64,000 bases of DNA from Caulobacterales bacterium (GTDB lineage: Bacteria > Pseudomonadota > Alphaproteobacteria > Caulobacterales > Caulobacteraceae). The translations under genes and the position numbers were made by a program. The notes under the pieces are model-generated. The model had not been told where the DNA came from. It did not search any database and worked only from the letters and a program-made list of their open reading frames with translations. Positions 1-9,782 of this stretch are shown here, piece by piece. Position 1 is the stretch's first letter. Each line of letters begins with the position of its first letter. Where the stretch lies: NCBI GenBank assembly GCA_016183935.1, contig JACPDR010000023.1, positions 47,159 to 111,158 of the forward strand. The letters run 5' to 3'.

Positions 1-1
1 C

Positions 2-1852
2 TGGGCCTGGGCCGGCCAGGCCCCCGAAGGCGCCCCGGAGGGGCTGGAGATCTACACCACCCGTCCCGACACCCTGTTCGGGGCCTCGTTCATGGGTATC
101 GCCCCGGATCACCCGGTGGCCCGCGCCCTGGCCGAGACGGACCCGGACGCGGCCGCCTTCATCGCCGAGTGCCGCAAGGGCGGCTCCACCCAGGCCGAGA
201 TCGAACAGGCCGAGAAGGTCGGCTTCGACACCGGCCTCAGGGTGCTGCACCCGTTCGACGGCCGCGAGGTCACCGTATGGATCGCCAACTTCATCCTGTC
301 GGAGTACGGCACCGGCGCCATCTTCGGATGTCCCGCCCATGACCAGCGCGACCTCGACTTCGCCCGAAAGTACGGCCTGCCGGTGATCCCGGTGGTGAGA
401 CCTGACGGCGCCGGCGATGATTTCAGCGTCGGAACAGAGGCTTATACGGGTCCGGGGTCGATCTTCCAGTCCGACTTCCTGAACGGTCTCGACATTGAAT
501 CGGCCAAGGCGGCGGCGATCGCCCGCGTCGAGGCGGCGGGCCGGGGCGAAGGCGCGACCATCTACCGGCTGCGCGACTGGGGCGTCAGCCGCCAGCGCTA
601 CTGGGGCTGCCCGATCCCGATCGTCCACTGCCCGTCGTGCGGCGCGGTCCCGGCCGCCCAGCTGCCGGTCGAACTGCCGAAGGACGTGACCTTCGACAAG
701 CCCGGCAACCCGCTGGACCGGCACCCGACCTGGAAGCACGTCAGCTGCCCGTCGTGCGGCGGCGAGGCCACGCGCGAAACCGACACCCTCGACACCTTCG
801 TCGACTCCAGCTGGTATTTCGCGCGCTTCGCCGATCCCACGGCCGCCGAGCCGATCTCGAAGGCCGCCGCCGACAAATGGCTGCCGGTGGACCAATACAT
901 CGGCGGCGTCGAGCACGCGGTGCTGCACCTGCTCTATGCCCGCTTCATCTCCCGCGCCCTGTCCGACGCCGGCCTGATGAACGTGAAGGAGCCGTTCGCC
1001 GGCCTGTTCACCCAGGGCATGGTGGTCCACGAGACCTACCGCCGCGCCGACGGCGCCTGGGTCGAGCCGACCGACGTCGAACTGATCCACGAGGGCGGCG
1101 AGCGCGCGGCCCGCCAGCTTTCGACCGGCGGAACCCTGATCATCGGCGACATCGAGAAGATGTCGAAGTCGAAGAAGAACGTGGTCGCGCCCCAGGAGAT
1201 CGTCGACACCCACGGCGTCGACGCCGGCCGCCTGTTCGTCCTCTCCGACAGCCCGCCCGAGCGTGACGTGCAGTGGACCCCGGGCGGCGTCGAGGGCGCC
1301 AGCCGCTTCGTCCAGCGCGTCTGGGCCGAGGTTGACGGCTTCGATCCGTCCATCCCCGGCGACGAGGCCGCCAACGCCTCGCTGGTCCGCGAGACCCACA
1401 AGGCCATCAAGGCGGTGTCGGAGGGCATCGACGGTTTCCGCTTCAACTCCGCCATCGCCAAGCTCTACGCCTTCGTCGCCACCGTGCGCGACCATCCGGC
1501 GGCCGGCGGCGGTGCGAAACGCGAGGCCCTGTCGGCCCTGCTGCGGCTGGTCGCCCCCTTCACCCCGCACCTGGCCGAGGAAGGCTGGACGCGGCTGGGC
1601 GAAGCGGGGATGATCCTCGACGCGCCGTGGCCGGTCTTCGACCCGGCGCTGGCGGCCGATGACGAGGTCGTCCTCCCGATCCAGGTCAACGGCAAGCGCC
1701 GCGGCGAGATCCGCGTCGCCCGCGGTCTGGAGCCGGCCGAGGTCGAGGCCATTGTCATGGCCGATGCGGACGTGCAGGCGCGGCTCGAGGGTCAGACGGT
1801 GAGGAAGATCGTGGTGGTCAAGGATCGCATCGTCAATCTGGTGGTCGGCTGA
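2..1852 (+). CDS. leuS: leucyl-tRNA synthetase, 5'-truncated by window edge
   Basis: Charges tRNA-Leu with leucine in the cytoplasm. The frame is open from base 2, so the start lies outside the window. The visible part begins just before the editing-domain motif [10 protein letters not shown], then shows two CPSCG-type cysteine pairs, the catalytic-domain stretch FVDSSWYF, the KMSKS signature (about 1157-1171) and the C-terminal anticodon-binding domain ending [14 protein letters not shown]. These are standard class I LeuRS features. The stop codon overlaps the lptE start by one base (TGATG), suggesting coupling to lptE and holA, a common alphaproteobacterial trio. Confidence 0.97.
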   Translation, partial: WAWAGQAPEGAPEGLEIYTTRPDTLFGASFMGIAPDHPVARALAETDPDAAAFIAECRKGGSTQAEIEQAEKVGFDTGLRVLHPFDGREVTVWIANFILSEYGTGAIFGCPAHDQRDLDFARKYGLPVIPVVRPDGAGDDFSVGTEAYTGPGSIFQSDFLNGLDIESAKAAAIARVEAAGRGEGATIYRLRDWGVSRQRYWGCPIPIVHCPSCGAVPAAQLPVELPKDVTFDKPGNPLDRHPTWKHVSCPSCGGEATRETDTLDTFVDSSWYFARFADPTAAEPISKAAADKWLPVDQYIGGVEHAVLHLLYARFISRALSDAGLMNVKEPFAGLFTQGMVVHETYRRADGAWVEPTDVELIHEGGERAARQLSTGGTLIIGDIEKMSKSKKNVVAPQEIVDTHGVDAGRLFVLSDSPPERDVQWTPGGVEGASRFVQRVWAEVDGFDPSIPGDEAANASLVRETHKAIKAVSEGIDGFRFNSAIAKLYAFVATVRDHPAAGGGAKREALSALLRLVAPFTPHLAEEGWTRLGEAGMILDAPWPVFDPALAADDEVVLPIQVNGKRRGEIRVARGLEPAEVEAIVMADADVQARLEGQTVRKIVVVKDRIVNLVVG

Positions 1853-2337
1853 TGCGCCGCGCCGGCCTCGGCTTTGTCGCGCTTATGGGACTCGGGCTCG
1901 CCGGCTGTGGTTTCACGCCCCTTTACGGTGACGCCGGCGTCGGCTCCAGCCTGTCGCGCATCGCCGTGACCACCCAGGACGACCGGCTCGGCTACCGCCT
2001 GCGTGAACAGCTCGAGGACGCGCTGGGCCGTGACCCGGCGCAGGCCCCGCTGTGGCGGCTCGAGACCGCGGTGGAGCAGTCGCGCCGCCCGCTCGGCCGG
2101 CGCATCGACGACACCGCGACCCGCTATGAACTGACCGTCCGCGGCAGCTGGACGCTGACTCCGACGGGCGGCGGCCTGCCCCTGACTGGGGTGGAGACGG
2201 TGACCACCACCTACGCCGCCGCCGACCAGCCCTACGCCGCCATCGCCGCCCAGCAGGACGGCGAGGAGCGCGCTGCGGCGGAACTGGCCCGCCAGATCCG
2301 GCTCGACCTGATGCGGGCCCTGCCCGACCGCCCATGA
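1852..2337 (+). CDS. lptE: LPS-assembly lipoprotein LptE
   Basis: Outer-membrane lipoprotein that plugs LptD and helps insert lipopolysaccharide into the outer leaflet. The 161-residue product has a short signal peptide with lipobox LAGC (Cys19), then the GFTPLYG motif typical of LptE just after the lipidated cysteine. The rest is a small alpha/beta domain with a hydrophilic C-terminus (QIRLDLMRALPDRP). It sits between leuS and holA, the usual place for lptE in Proteobacteria. Identification rests on the motif and the position; the sequence itself is poorly conserved in this family. Confidence 0.9.
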   Translation: MRRAGLGFVALMGLGLAGCGFTPLYGDAGVGSSLSRIAVTTQDDRLGYRLREQLEDALGRDPAQAPLWRLETAVEQSRRPLGRRIDDTATRYELTVRGSWTLTPTGGGLPLTGVETVTTTYAAADQPYAAIAAQQDGEERAAAELARQIRLDLMRALPDRP

Positions 2338-2347
2338 CCGGCCCCCG

Positions 2348-3400
2348 ATGATCCTGGCGAAGCGGCCCGAGGTCGATCGCTTCCTCAAGACGCCGGACCG
2401 CTCGGTGCGCGCCGCCGTCATCCACGGCAAGGATCGCTCCGGGGTGGCCGAGCGCGCCGGCCAGCTGTGCCGGGCCATCACCCCGGATCTCAACGACCCC
2501 TTCAACGTCACCGTCCTGACCGACAGCGACATCGACGGCGACGAGGCGCGGCTCGACGAGGCCCTGACCGCCCTGTCGATGATCGGCGGCCGTCGGCTGG
2601 TGCGGGTGCGGCTCGGCTCCGAGAAGGCCTCGATCGACAAGATGCTGGCGGCGGCGCTGAAGGCCCACGCCGAGGGCGCCTACAACCCGGACGCCATGCT
2701 GGTCGTCGAGGCGGGGGCGCTGGGTCGCGACTCGGCCCTGCGCAAGGCGGCCGAGGCGGCGTCCGGCGCGGTGGCCATCGCCTGCTACGAGGACGAGACC
2801 GGCGACGTGGCCCGCATGACCCGCGAGGCGCTGACCGCCGACAAGGTCGGCCTGACCCAGGACGCCCTCGACCGCTTCGTCGCCCGCCTGCCCCGCGAGC
2901 GCGGCCTGATGCGCCAGGAGATCGAGCGGCTGGTGCTCTACATCGGCCCCGGCTCGGGCCAGACCATCGACGTCGCCGAGCTGGAGCTGCACCTGGGGGT
3001 CGAACCGGACGCCTCGCTGCAGGACGCGGCGCTGCAGGCCTTCGGCGGCCGCCCCGCCCCGGCCCAGGCCGGCCTGCGTCGCGCCCTGGCCGAGGGCGAG
3101 TCGCCGGTAATGGCCGTGCGCCAGGCCTCGATCCACCTCGGCAAGCTGCGCCGCATCAACGTGCTTCAGGCCAACGGCGCCGGGGCCAAGGAGGCGGCCA
3201 AGGCGGCCGGCGTGTTCTGGAAACAGGAGGCCGAGATGCTGCGTCAGGCCCGCAGCTGGCGGCTCGAGGACCTCGACAAGGTGTTGGACAGCGTCAACGC
3301 CGCCGACATCGCCACCAAGACCACCGGCTCGCCCGACCAGCTGATCGCCGAACGGCTGCTGCTGGAGATCTCGGCCCGGGCGCGGCGGCTCGGGCTCTGA
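2348..3400 (+). CDS. holA: DNA polymerase III delta subunit
   Basis: Clamp-loader subunit that opens the beta sliding clamp. The 350-residue length fits HolA. The N-terminal half (MILAKRPEVDRFLKTPD, then VIHGKDRSGVAERAGQL) resembles the delta-subunit P-loop-like domain of alphaproteobacteria. The C-terminal half is helical, with the LPRERGLMRQEIERL stretch that matches the domain II/III region, and ends LLLEISARARRLGL. It starts 10 bases after lptE and is probably in the same operon. A palindromic repeat element begins directly after its stop codon. Confidence 0.93.
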   Translation: MILAKRPEVDRFLKTPDRSVRAAVIHGKDRSGVAERAGQLCRAITPDLNDPFNVTVLTDSDIDGDEARLDEALTALSMIGGRRLVRVRLGSEKASIDKMLAAALKAHAEGAYNPDAMLVVEAGALGRDSALRKAAEAASGAVAIACYEDETGDVARMTREALTADKVGLTQDALDRFVARLPRERGLMRQEIERLVLYIGPGSGQTIDVAELELHLGVEPDASLQDAALQAFGGRPAPAQAGLRRALAEGESPVMAVRQASIHLGKLRRINVLQANGAGAKEAAKAAGVFWKQEAEMLRQARSWRLEDLDKVLDSVNAADIATKTTGSPDQLIAERLLLEISARARRLGL

Positions 3401-3540
3401 GTCTCCTCCCTGTCGCGCAGCGATGGGGAGGTGGATCGACGGCGATAGCCGGCGAGACGGAGGGGCCGGCGGCGGCGGCGCCGACCGAGCCCCTCCACCG
3501 CTTCGCGGTCCCCCTCCCCACTGCGCGGGGAGGAGACGGG
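3401..3540. repeat. palindromic intergenic element, family A copy 1
   Basis: About 140 bases bounded by terminal inverted repeats GTCTCCTCCC and GGGAGGAGAC. Inside is an imperfect hairpin around CCCTCCACCGCTTCGCGG. It fills the gap between convergent holA and the small gene at 3546. Related copies lie at 9340-9471 and 47324-47470. It has no coding potential of its own. Confidence 0.8.
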
Positions 3541-3545
3541 ACGCG

Positions 3546-3731
3546 TCAGCCCCGCTTCGACGCCTTGCGGAAGGCGGGCTTGTTGGCCGCCGCGTTCTGG
3601 CGGGCGATGACCTTTTCGGCGTGCTGGCCTGGCTTGAAGCCGCCGCTCGACGGCGCGTTTCCGCCCGCCTTCTTGGCGGCCAGCGCCTTCTTCATGGCTT
3701 CGGCGGTCGGGTTGCTCGGTTTGTCGGTCAT
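3546..3731 (-). CDS. small basic conserved-type hypothetical protein
   Basis: A 61-residue lysine/alanine-rich protein (MTDKPSNPTAEAMKKALAAK at the start, ending FRKASKRG) with no signal peptide or membrane segment. Composition suggests a small cytoplasmic nucleic-acid-associated or disordered protein, but no function can be assigned. It lies downstream of parB on the same strand, 26 bases from the parB stop, and is convergent with holA. The reading frame is free of rare codons and has Caulobacterales-like codon use, so it is probably real. Confidence 0.6.
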   Translation of the reverse strand: MTDKPSNPTAEAMKKALAAKKAGGNAPSSGGFKPGQHAEKVIARQNAAANKPAFRKASKRG

Positions 3732-3757
3732 GCCGCCATCCTAGCACGGGACCTCGA

Positions 3758-4651
3758 TCAGCCGCGCATCAACCTGCGGCACAGGTCGTCCAGCTGCTCG
3801 AGCGTGCCGTAGCGGAGGGTCAGTTCGCCCTTGCCGCCGCGATCGGCCAGCTGCACCTGCAAGCCCAGCGCGTCGGTCAGGTCCTGCTCCAGCGCCGCGA
3901 TGTCGGCGCCGCCGTCGCCCGCCGTGGCGCCTCCACGAGCCTTGGTCTTGACCGGCTTCGGCCCCTCGGCCGCACGCCGCGCCAGCGCCTCGGCCTGACG
4001 CACGTTCAGCCCCTCATTGACGATCTGTTCGGCGAGGGCCGCCGGGTTCGGCGCGGTGATCAGGGCCCGTGCGTGCCCCGCGCTCATCTTGCCGTGCCGC
4101 ACGTACCACAGCACCTCTTCCGGCAGCTGCAGCAGGCGCAGGGTGTTGGCCACGTGGCTGCGGCTCTTGCCGACCACGCCGGCGACGGCGTCCTGGGTGC
4201 GGCCGAACCGCTCCATCAGCATCCGGTAGGCTTCCGCCTCCTCGAGCGGGTTGAGGTCGGCCCGCTGCACGTTCTCGATGATGGCGACCTCGAACACCGC
4301 CACGTCGTCCATCTCGCGGACGATGATCGGCGCCTGGGTCAGCCGGGCCAGCTGGGCCGCGCGCCAGCGGCGTTCGCCGGCGATGATCTGCCAGACCCCG
4401 TCCTCCTTCGGATGGGGCCGGACCAGGATCGGCTGCAGCACGCCCTTGTCGCGGATCGACTCGGCCAGCTCGGCCAGTTCGGCCTGGCCGAAGGTCTTGC
4501 GCGGCTGGTCGGGATTGGGCTTCAGCGACTCGATCGGCGCCATGCGCACGCCGGCCGGCGCTGCCGAGCCGTCCACCGGCACGGCCTCGCCCGCCTGTTC
4601 CCCGAGAAGGGCCGACAATCCCCGGCCCAGACCGCGCTGACGTTCACTCAA
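3758..4651 (-). CDS. parB: chromosome partitioning protein ParB
   Basis: CTP-dependent DNA clamp that loads at parS and spreads to form the centromere complex moved by ParA. The 297 residues begin with the ParB leader GLGRGLSALLG, then NPDQPRKTF (box I), the CTP-binding/arginine motif GERRWRAAQ (residues 92-100), a helix-turn-helix with GKSRSHVANTLRLLQLP, and a C-terminal dimerisation domain ending LDDLCRRLMRG. It starts 28 bases after parA ends, so the two form an operon. Three parS sites lie upstream within 5.1 kb of the gene. Confidence 0.98.
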   Translation of the reverse strand: MSERQRGLGRGLSALLGEQAGEAVPVDGSAAPAGVRMAPIESLKPNPDQPRKTFGQAELAELAESIRDKGVLQPILVRPHPKEDGVWQIIAGERRWRAAQLARLTQAPIIVREMDDVAVFEVAIIENVQRADLNPLEEAEAYRMLMERFGRTQDAVAGVVGKSRSHVANTLRLLQLPEEVLWYVRHGKMSAGHARALITAPNPAALAEQIVNEGLNVRQAEALARRAAEGPKPVKTKARGGATAGDGGADIAALEQDLTDALGLQVQLADRGGKGELTLRYGTLEQLDDLCRRLMRG

Positions 4652-4679
4652 CTGACTGATTCCACTTCGAATATTGGCA

Positions 4680-5492
4680 TTACGCGGCCTGCAGCCGCCG
4701 GCTTCGCTCGCGCGCCACCACTTCGCGGGCGAGCCGCAGATAGGCCTGGCTTCCGGCGCATTTGAGGTCGTAGATCAGCGCCGGCTTGCCGAACGACGGC
4801 GCCTCCGACACCCGCACATTGCGCGGGATCACCGCCTCGTAGACTTTCTCGCCGAAATGTTTGCGCACATCCGCCGCCACCTGCCCCGACAGGGCGTTGC
4901 GGCGGTCGTACATGGTCAGGACCAGGCCCTGGATCTCCAGCGTCGGATTGAGGCTCTGGCGCACCATCTCGATCGTCTTCATCAGCTGCGTCAGGCCTTC
5001 GAGGGCGAAGAATTCGCACTGCAGCGGCACCAGCACCGCATCGGCCGCGGCCATGGCGTTCAGGGTCAGCAGGTTCAGCGACGGCGGGCAGTCGATCAGG
5101 ACGTAGTCATACCGGGTCTGCCCCTCCGCCCCCTGACCGGCCAGCGCGTCGCGCAGGCGGAACGAGCGGCGGTCGGCCTGGCTCAGTTCGATCTCCACGC
5201 CGGACATGTCGGCGTCGGCGGGAATGATGTGCAGGCCCGGCACCGAGGTCTGAACCGCCGACTCGTCGACCGAACGGCCGTCGACGATGACGTCGTAGAT
5301 GGTCACCCGCCGTGTTTCACGTGGAACACCCAGGCCGGTGGAGGCATTGCCCTGCGGGTCCATGTCCACGATCAGCACCTTCTCGCCGATCGCGGCCAGC
5401 GCCGTGCCGAGGTTGATCGCCGTGGTGGTCTTGCCCACCCCGCCCTTCTGGTTGGAAACGGCGAGGACGCGAGTCTTACCGGCTATGGACAC
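4680..5492 (-). CDS. parA: chromosome partitioning ATPase ParA
   Basis: Deviant Walker-type ATPase that forms the DNA-bound gradient pulling ParB-parS away from the pole. The 270 residues carry the deviant Walker A motif KGGVGKTT (16-23), then VLIVDMDPQGNAS (Walker A') and YDYVLIDCPPSLN (Walker B). Length and motifs match the Caulobacter chromosomal ParA. The ATG start lies inside the last codons of rsmG (17-base overlap), indicating coupling in an mnmG-rsmG-parA-parB operon. A parS site is embedded in its coding sequence at 5313-5328, where it encodes VPRET. Confidence 0.98.
   Translation of the reverse strand: MSIAGKTRVLAVSNQKGGVGKTTTAINLGTALAAIGEKVLIVDMDPQGNASTGLGVPRETRRVTIYDVIVDGRSVDESAVQTSVPGLHIIPADADMSGVEIELSQADRRSFRLRDALAGQGAEGQTRYDYVLIDCPPSLNLLTLNAMAAADAVLVPLQCEFFALEGLTQLMKTIEMVRQSLNPTLEIQGLVLTMYDRRNALSGQVAADVRKHFGEKVYEAVIPRNVRVSEAPSFGKPALIYDLKCAGSQAYLRLAREVVARERSRRLQAA
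5313..5328. other. parS centromere site 1 (inside parA)
   Basis: TGTTTCACGTGGAACA differs at one position from a perfect palindrome of the bacterial parS consensus TGTTTCACGTGAAACA. It lies within parA, about 9 kb from the probable origin. Confidence 0.9.
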
Positions 5493-6105
5493 GTCGGAGG
5501 CTCCGGACGGAAACGATACGGCCGCGCGGGTCGCTGCGCGAGACGGAGAGGTCGCTATCGAGATGCCAGACCTTGCGGGCTTCGATCAACTCAGCCTCGG
5601 CCTTTTCCCCCTTGAGAAACAGCCCCTGTGCGCCGCGCTGTAGATAAGGCTGTGCATAGGCCAGCAGCTTGTCCATCGGCGCCACCGCCCGGGCGGTCAC
5701 CACATCGACCCTGAGCGCCTGCGCCTCGGCCCGGCCATTGATCACCGTGGCCGGCAGGGCCAGTTCGTCGACGACCTCCTGCAGGAAGCGGCAGCGCTTG
5801 CCGAGGCTGTCGATCAGCCAGACATGGGCCTCGGGCCGCCCCTTCAGCAGGATCGCCAGGACCACGCCGGGGAACCCCGCCCCGGCTCCGAGATCCGCCC
5901 AGGTCTTCGCCGTCGGGACCAGGTCCAGCAGCTGGGCGGAGTCCCAGATGTGGCGGTTCCAGACGTCCGGCAGGGTGTCGGGGCCGATCAGGTTCATCAC
6001 CGCATTGGCCGCGGCGAGGCGCTCGATGAAGGTCTCGAGATCGGCGATCTGTTCGTCCGTCGCGTTGATCAGGGCCTGAAAATCGGCCGCGTTGCTGATG
6101 GTCAC
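5476..6105 (-). CDS. rsmG: 16S rRNA (guanine527-N7)-methyltransferase RsmG
   Basis: Methylates G527 of 16S rRNA with S-adenosylmethionine. The 209-residue product has the SAM-binding motif [10 protein letters not shown] (71-80) and the family stretch [16 protein letters not shown]. The start is GTG at 6103-6105, overlapping the mnmG stop as GTGA, so it is translationally coupled. It sits in the classic gid cluster (mnmG/gidA then rsmG/gidB) upstream of parAB. Its 3' end overlaps the parA start by 17 bases. Confidence 0.96.
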   Translation of the reverse strand: MTISNAADFQALINATDEQIADLETFIERLAAANAVMNLIGPDTLPDVWNRHIWDSAQLLDLVPTAKTWADLGAGAGFPGVVLAILLKGRPEAHVWLIDSLGKRCRFLQEVVDELALPATVINGRAEAQALRVDVVTARAVAPMDKLLAYAQPYLQRGAQGLFLKGEKAEAELIEARKVWHLDSDLSVSRSDPRGRIVSVRSLRRVHSR

Positions 6106-7970
6106 GCGGCGACCTTCGTCCGCTTCACGTGCGACAGCAGGGCCGTCAGCGCGCCCGGGGTCATGCCTTCGATCCGGCCCGCCTGCCCCAGCGTCCGCGG
6201 CTGGACCAGCGTCAGCTTCTCGCGCACCTCGTTCGAAAGGCTGCCGATGGCGGCGTAGTCGAGGTCGTGCGGTATGGCCAACGCCTCCTCACGACGCAGC
6301 GCCTCGGCGTCCGAGGCCTGGCGGTCCAGATAGCCCGCATAGCCCGCGTCGATCTCGATCTGCTCGCGCACCTGCCGCGGCCAGGCGGCGATGGCCGGAT
6401 GGGCCGCCTCGAAGGCGCCCAGCTCGACGCCCGGGAAGGCGAGCAGGTCGCGGATCGAGCGCCGCTGGCCGTCGGCGTTGACCGCGATGCCCAGCGCCCC
6501 GGCCTCCTTCGGCGTGTAGGTCGCCCCGCGCACCAGCGCCGTCGCCTCGGCCAGCAGGGCGGCCTTGGCCTCGAACGCCGTCCGCCGCTGCGACGACACC
6601 AGCCCGGCTGCGACGGCCAGCGGGGTCAGGCGCAGGTCGGCGTTGTCGGCGCGCAGCGTCAGCCGGTATTCGGCCCGGCTGGTGAACATCCGGTAGGGCT
6701 CGGTCACGCCGCGCGTCACCAGATCGTCGATCATCACGCCGATATAGGCCTGGTCCCGACCCAGCACGACAGGATCGGACCCGGCGGCCGCCCGCGCGGC
6801 GTTCAGCCCGGCGACCAGCCCCTGCGCCCCCGCCTCCTCATAGCCCGTGGTGCCGTTGATCTGGCCCGCCAGATACAGCCCCGGCCGCTTCTTGACCTCC
6901 AGCGCCGGCGTCAGCTCGCGCGGATCGACATAGTCGTACTCAATCGCATAGCCGAAGCGGAACACCTCCACCGCCTCCAGCCCCGGAATGGTGTGCAGGA
7001 AGGCGGCCTGGACGGCGTCGGACACCGAGGTCGAGATGCCGTTCGGATAGACGGTGGGGTCGTCCAGCCCCTCCGGCTCGAGGAAGATCTGGTGCGAGGT
7101 CTTGTCGGCGAAGCGCACCACCTTGTCCTCGATCGAGGGGCAGTAGCGGGGGCCGCGGCCGGACAGATGGCCGCCGTAAACGGCGCTTTCGCCGAGGTTT
7201 TCCGCGATGATCCGGTGTGTCTCGGCCGTGGTGTGGGTCACGCCGCAGGCGATCTGGGGCACGTCGATGCGGTCCGTCAGGAAGCTGAACGGCACGGGCT
7301 CGTCGTCGGCCGCCTGCATCTCCAGCCGGTCCCAGGCGATGGTGCGCCCATCGAGCCGCGCCGGCGTCCCGGTCTTGAGCCGGCCCATCGACAGGCCGGC
7401 GCCGTAGAGGTCGGCGGCGAGGCCCGTCGACGGCGCCTCGCCGTGGCGGCCCGCGGGGATGCGCTGGTCGCCCTTGTGGATGACGCCGTTGAGGAAGGTG
7501 CCGGTCGTCAGCACCACCGCGCCGGCGCGCAGTTCGGTCCCCTCGCCCGTCACCATCCCGGCGACGCGGTCGCCGTCCAGGATCAGGCTTTCGGCCGTCC
7601 CGGCCATCAGGGTCAGGTTGGGGGTGGCGGCGAGCTCGGCCTGCATGGCCTCGCGATAGAGCCGCCGGTCGATCTGGCTGCGCGGCCCCTGCACCGCCGC
7701 GCCCTTGGAGCGGTTGAGCAGGCGAAACTGGATGCCGGAGACGTCGCCGAGCCGTCCCATGACCCCGTCCATGGCGTCGATCTCGCGCACCAGATGGCCC
7801 TTGCCCAGGCCGCCGATGGCCGGGTTGCACGACATCTCGCCGATGGTCTCGAGCTTCTGGGTCAGCAGCAGGGTGGCCGCGCCCGCGCGCGCGGACGCCG
7901 CCGCGGCCTCGCAGCCGGCGTGGCCGCCGCCGATGACGATGACGTCGAAGGAGTTCATGGGCCGGGACAT
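6102..7970 (-). CDS. mnmG: tRNA uridine-5-carboxymethylaminomethyl modification enzyme MnmG (GidA)
   Basis: FAD-dependent partner of MnmE that installs the cmnm5 group at U34 of certain tRNAs. The 622-residue product has the dinucleotide-binding motif GGGHAGCE (14-21), the GidA signature [11 protein letters not shown], and a helical MnmE-binding C-terminus. Two in-frame ATGs (7970 and 7958, [10 protein letters not shown]) are possible; neither has a clear Shine-Dalgarno sequence. The 7958 start aligns better with the usual short N-terminus. A parS site lies between this gene and mnmE. Confidence 0.97.
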   Translation of the reverse strand: MSRPMNSFDVIVIGGGHAGCEAAAASARAGAATLLLTQKLETIGEMSCNPAIGGLGKGHLVREIDAMDGVMGRLGDVSGIQFRLLNRSKGAAVQGPRSQIDRRLYREAMQAELAATPNLTLMAGTAESLILDGDRVAGMVTGEGTELRAGAVVLTTGTFLNGVIHKGDQRIPAGRHGEAPSTGLAADLYGAGLSMGRLKTGTPARLDGRTIAWDRLEMQAADDEPVPFSFLTDRIDVPQIACGVTHTTAETHRIIAENLGESAVYGGHLSGRGPRYCPSIEDKVVRFADKTSHQIFLEPEGLDDPTVYPNGISTSVSDAVQAAFLHTIPGLEAVEVFRFGYAIEYDYVDPRELTPALEVKKRPGLYLAGQINGTTGYEEAGAQGLVAGLNAARAAAGSDPVVLGRDQAYIGVMIDDLVTRGVTEPYRMFTSRAEYRLTLRADNADLRLTPLAVAAGLVSSQRRTAFEAKAALLAEATALVRGATYTPKEAGALGIAVNADGQRRSIRDLLAFPGVELGAFEAAHPAIAAWPRQVREQIEIDAGYAGYLDRQASDAEALRREEALAIPHDLDYAAIGSLSNEVREKLTLVQPRTLGQAGRIEGMTPGALTALLSHVKRTKVAA

Positions 7971-8009
7971 AGGGGAAAACGGCCCGTTTCGCTACCGGCG
8001 CCGGCGCCG

Positions 8010-8025
8010 TGTTTCACGTGAAACG
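8010..8025. other. parS centromere site 2
   Basis: TGTTTCACGTGAAACG contains the perfect 14-base core palindrome GTTTCACGTGAAAC (8011-8024). It lies in the short gap between the mnmE stop and the mnmG start, about 6.3 kb from the origin. Confidence 0.95.
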
Positions 8026-8026
8026 T

Positions 8027-9334
8027 TCACTTGCCGATGCAGAAGGTCGAGAACACCTCGCCGAGGATGTCCTCCACCCCGATGGCCCCGGTGACGCGGG
8101 CCAGGCTCTCGGCGGCGCGGCGCAGATCGTCGCCGGCCATCTCGGGCGAGACGTCCACCGCGCGACGGCCCGCCTCTACGGAGGCGAGCGCCTCCGCCAG
8201 GCGGCGGCGATGTCTCTCTCGCGTGACTGCCGGGAAATCCGCACCCGACAGGTCACGCGCCAGCCGTGAAGCCAGCCAGTCGTGCAGCGCGCCCAGTCCC
8301 TCCCCGGTTTCGGTGCTGACGACCAGCGCCTCGCGGTCCGGCGGCGGCGCGGCGCGGTCGATGTCGGCCTTGGTGAAGACGAGCAGGTCGTCCGGCCGGG
8401 CGTAGTCTGAGGCCGGGCCCTCGGGATCGCCAGGGGCCCGGACCCACAGCCGCAGTTCCGCCGCCTCGGCCCGGGCCCGGGCGCGACGCACGCCTTCGGC
8501 CTCGATCGGATCGTCGCTGTCGCGCAGGCCGGCGGTGTCGGACAGGGTCACCGCATAGCCGCCGATGACCAGATCGGCGTCGAGCACGTCGCGGGTGGTG
8601 CCGGCGATCGGGGTGACGATGGCCGCCTCGCGGGCGACCAGGGCGTTGAACAGCGACGACTTGCCGGCGTTGGTCTCGCCGATCAGGACGATGCGGTAGC
8701 CCTCGCGCACCCGCTCGCCTCGCCGCGCATCGGCGAGGGCCGCCTTGAGGTCGGCGATCAAGCCGTCAAGCACCGGCCCGGCGGTGCGGGCCAGGTTGTC
8801 CGGCACCTCCTCGTCGGGGAAGTCGATCTCGGCCTCGACCAGCGCCAGCGCCTTGAGCAGATCGCGGCGGAAGCCGGCGTAGGTCTGCGACAGGGCCCCG
8901 TCCAACTGGCCCAACGCCTGCGCCGCCTGCGCCGTGGTTTCGGCGTCGATCAGATCGGCCACCGCCTCGGCCTGGGCCAGATCCATGCGGCCGTTCTCGA
9001 AGGCGCGGCGGGTGAACTCGCCGGGCTCGGCCGGACGCAGGCCGAGGGCCAGCAGGGCGTCGCTGACCGCCTCGACCACGGCGCGGCCGCCATGCAGGTG
9101 CAGTTCGGCGCAGTCCTCGCCGGTGTAGGAGTTCGGGGCCGGGAAACGGAGCACCAGCGCCTGGTCGAGCGGGTGGCCGGCGAGGGTCAGGTCACGCAGC
9201 GAGGCCAGCCGCGGTTTCAGGCCGCCGGCGCCGAGGCCCGCCAAGGCCTCGTCGGTGCGCGGACCCGACAGCCGGATGATGGCGATGGCCCCGCGGCCCG
9301 GCGGGGTGGCGAGGGCGAAGATGGTGTCGTTCAC
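8027..9334 (-). CDS. mnmE: tRNA modification GTPase MnmE (TrmE)
   Basis: GTPase that works with MnmG on wobble uridines. The start is taken as GTG at 9334 (VNDTIFALATPPGRGAIAII), giving 435 residues, because residues further upstream would be encoded by repeat family A. The N-terminal domain shows the formyl-THF-binding fold sequence, the internal G domain has GETNAGKSSLFNAL and DTAGLRDS, and the protein ends in the catalytic CIGK motif. All key motifs are present. The gene reads in the same direction as mnmG but is separated by parS and 56 bases. Confidence 0.96.
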   Translation of the reverse strand: MNDTIFALATPPGRGAIAIIRLSGPRTDEALAGLGAGGLKPRLASLRDLTLAGHPLDQALVLRFPAPNSYTGEDCAELHLHGGRAVVEAVSDALLALGLRPAEPGEFTRRAFENGRMDLAQAEAVADLIDAETTAQAAQALGQLDGALSQTYAGFRRDLLKALALVEAEIDFPDEEVPDNLARTAGPVLDGLIADLKAALADARRGERVREGYRIVLIGETNAGKSSLFNALVAREAAIVTPIAGTTRDVLDADLVIGGYAVTLSDTAGLRDSDDPIEAEGVRRARARAEAAELRLWVRAPGDPEGPASDYARPDDLLVFTKADIDRAAPPPDREALVVSTETGEGLGALHDWLASRLARDLSGADFPAVTRERHRRRLAEALASVEAGRRAVDVSPEMAGDDLRRAAESLARVTGAIGVEDILGEVFSTFCIGK

Positions 9335-9339
9335 AGCCC

Positions 9340-9471
9340 GTCTCCTCCCCATGAAATGGGGAGGGGGACCGCGAAGCGGTGGAGGGGCTGAACCGCATCC
9401 GCCGGTGTCCGGGGCTGGCCCCTCCACCATCCTCCGGATGGTCCCCCTCCCCGCGAAGCGGGGAGGAGACG
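9340..9471. repeat. palindromic intergenic element, family A copy 2
   Basis: Bounded by CGTCTCCTCCCC and GGGAGGAGAC, with internal CCCTCCACC blocks in both orientations and hairpins around CCATGAAATGG and CCGCGAAGCGG. It fills the gap between mnmE and the small gene at 9477. It is the same family as 3401-3540 and 47324-47470. Confidence 0.8.
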
Positions 9472-9476
9472 CGACC

Positions 9477-9704
9477 TCACGGCTTGACCGCCGCTTCCAT
9501 CAGTTTGCGGAACTGATCCTGGGCCTGCATCCCGAAGCTGGTCCAGGTCTTCATCAGTTCGTCGGGCTGCATGGCGGCGACGTTGTCGGCCATCCGCTTC
9601 TGCATCTCGGCGACCATCGCCTCGTTCAGCGGGGCGACGTCGGGCAGGCCGAGAAAGGCCCGGGCCTCGGCCGGCGTGCAGTCGATCTCGACGTTGACCT
9701 TCAT
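9477..9704 (-). CDS. small conserved protein, DUF6489-like
   Basis: A 75-residue cytoplasmic protein starting MKVNVEIDCTPAEARAFLGL, with helical remainder MQKRMADNVAAMQPDELMKTW. From memory the start matches DUF6489 family proteins of Caulobacterales and Sphingomonadales; no role is known. It lies between rho and mnmE on the same strand. A perfect parS site sits just upstream of its ATG (9716-9731), so its promoter region overlaps ParB-covered DNA. Confidence 0.75.
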   Translation of the reverse strand: MKVNVEIDCTPAEARAFLGLPDVAPLNEAMVAEMQKRMADNVAAMQPDELMKTWTSFGMQAQDQFRKLMEAAVKP

Positions 9705-9715
9705 CGCGTCCCTCC

Positions 9716-9731
9716 TGTTTCACGTGAAACA
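9716..9731. other. parS centromere site 3 (perfect palindrome)
   Basis: TGTTTCACGTGAAACA is a perfect 16-base match to the parS consensus. It lies between the DUF6489-like gene and rho, 4.6 kb from the CtrA box of the origin, and is the closest of the three sites to it. Confidence 0.97.
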
Positions 9732-9782
9732 CCCCCTCAAGTAGCCGCGCACCGCGTGCGTGGCGATAGGGGCCTGGAATGA

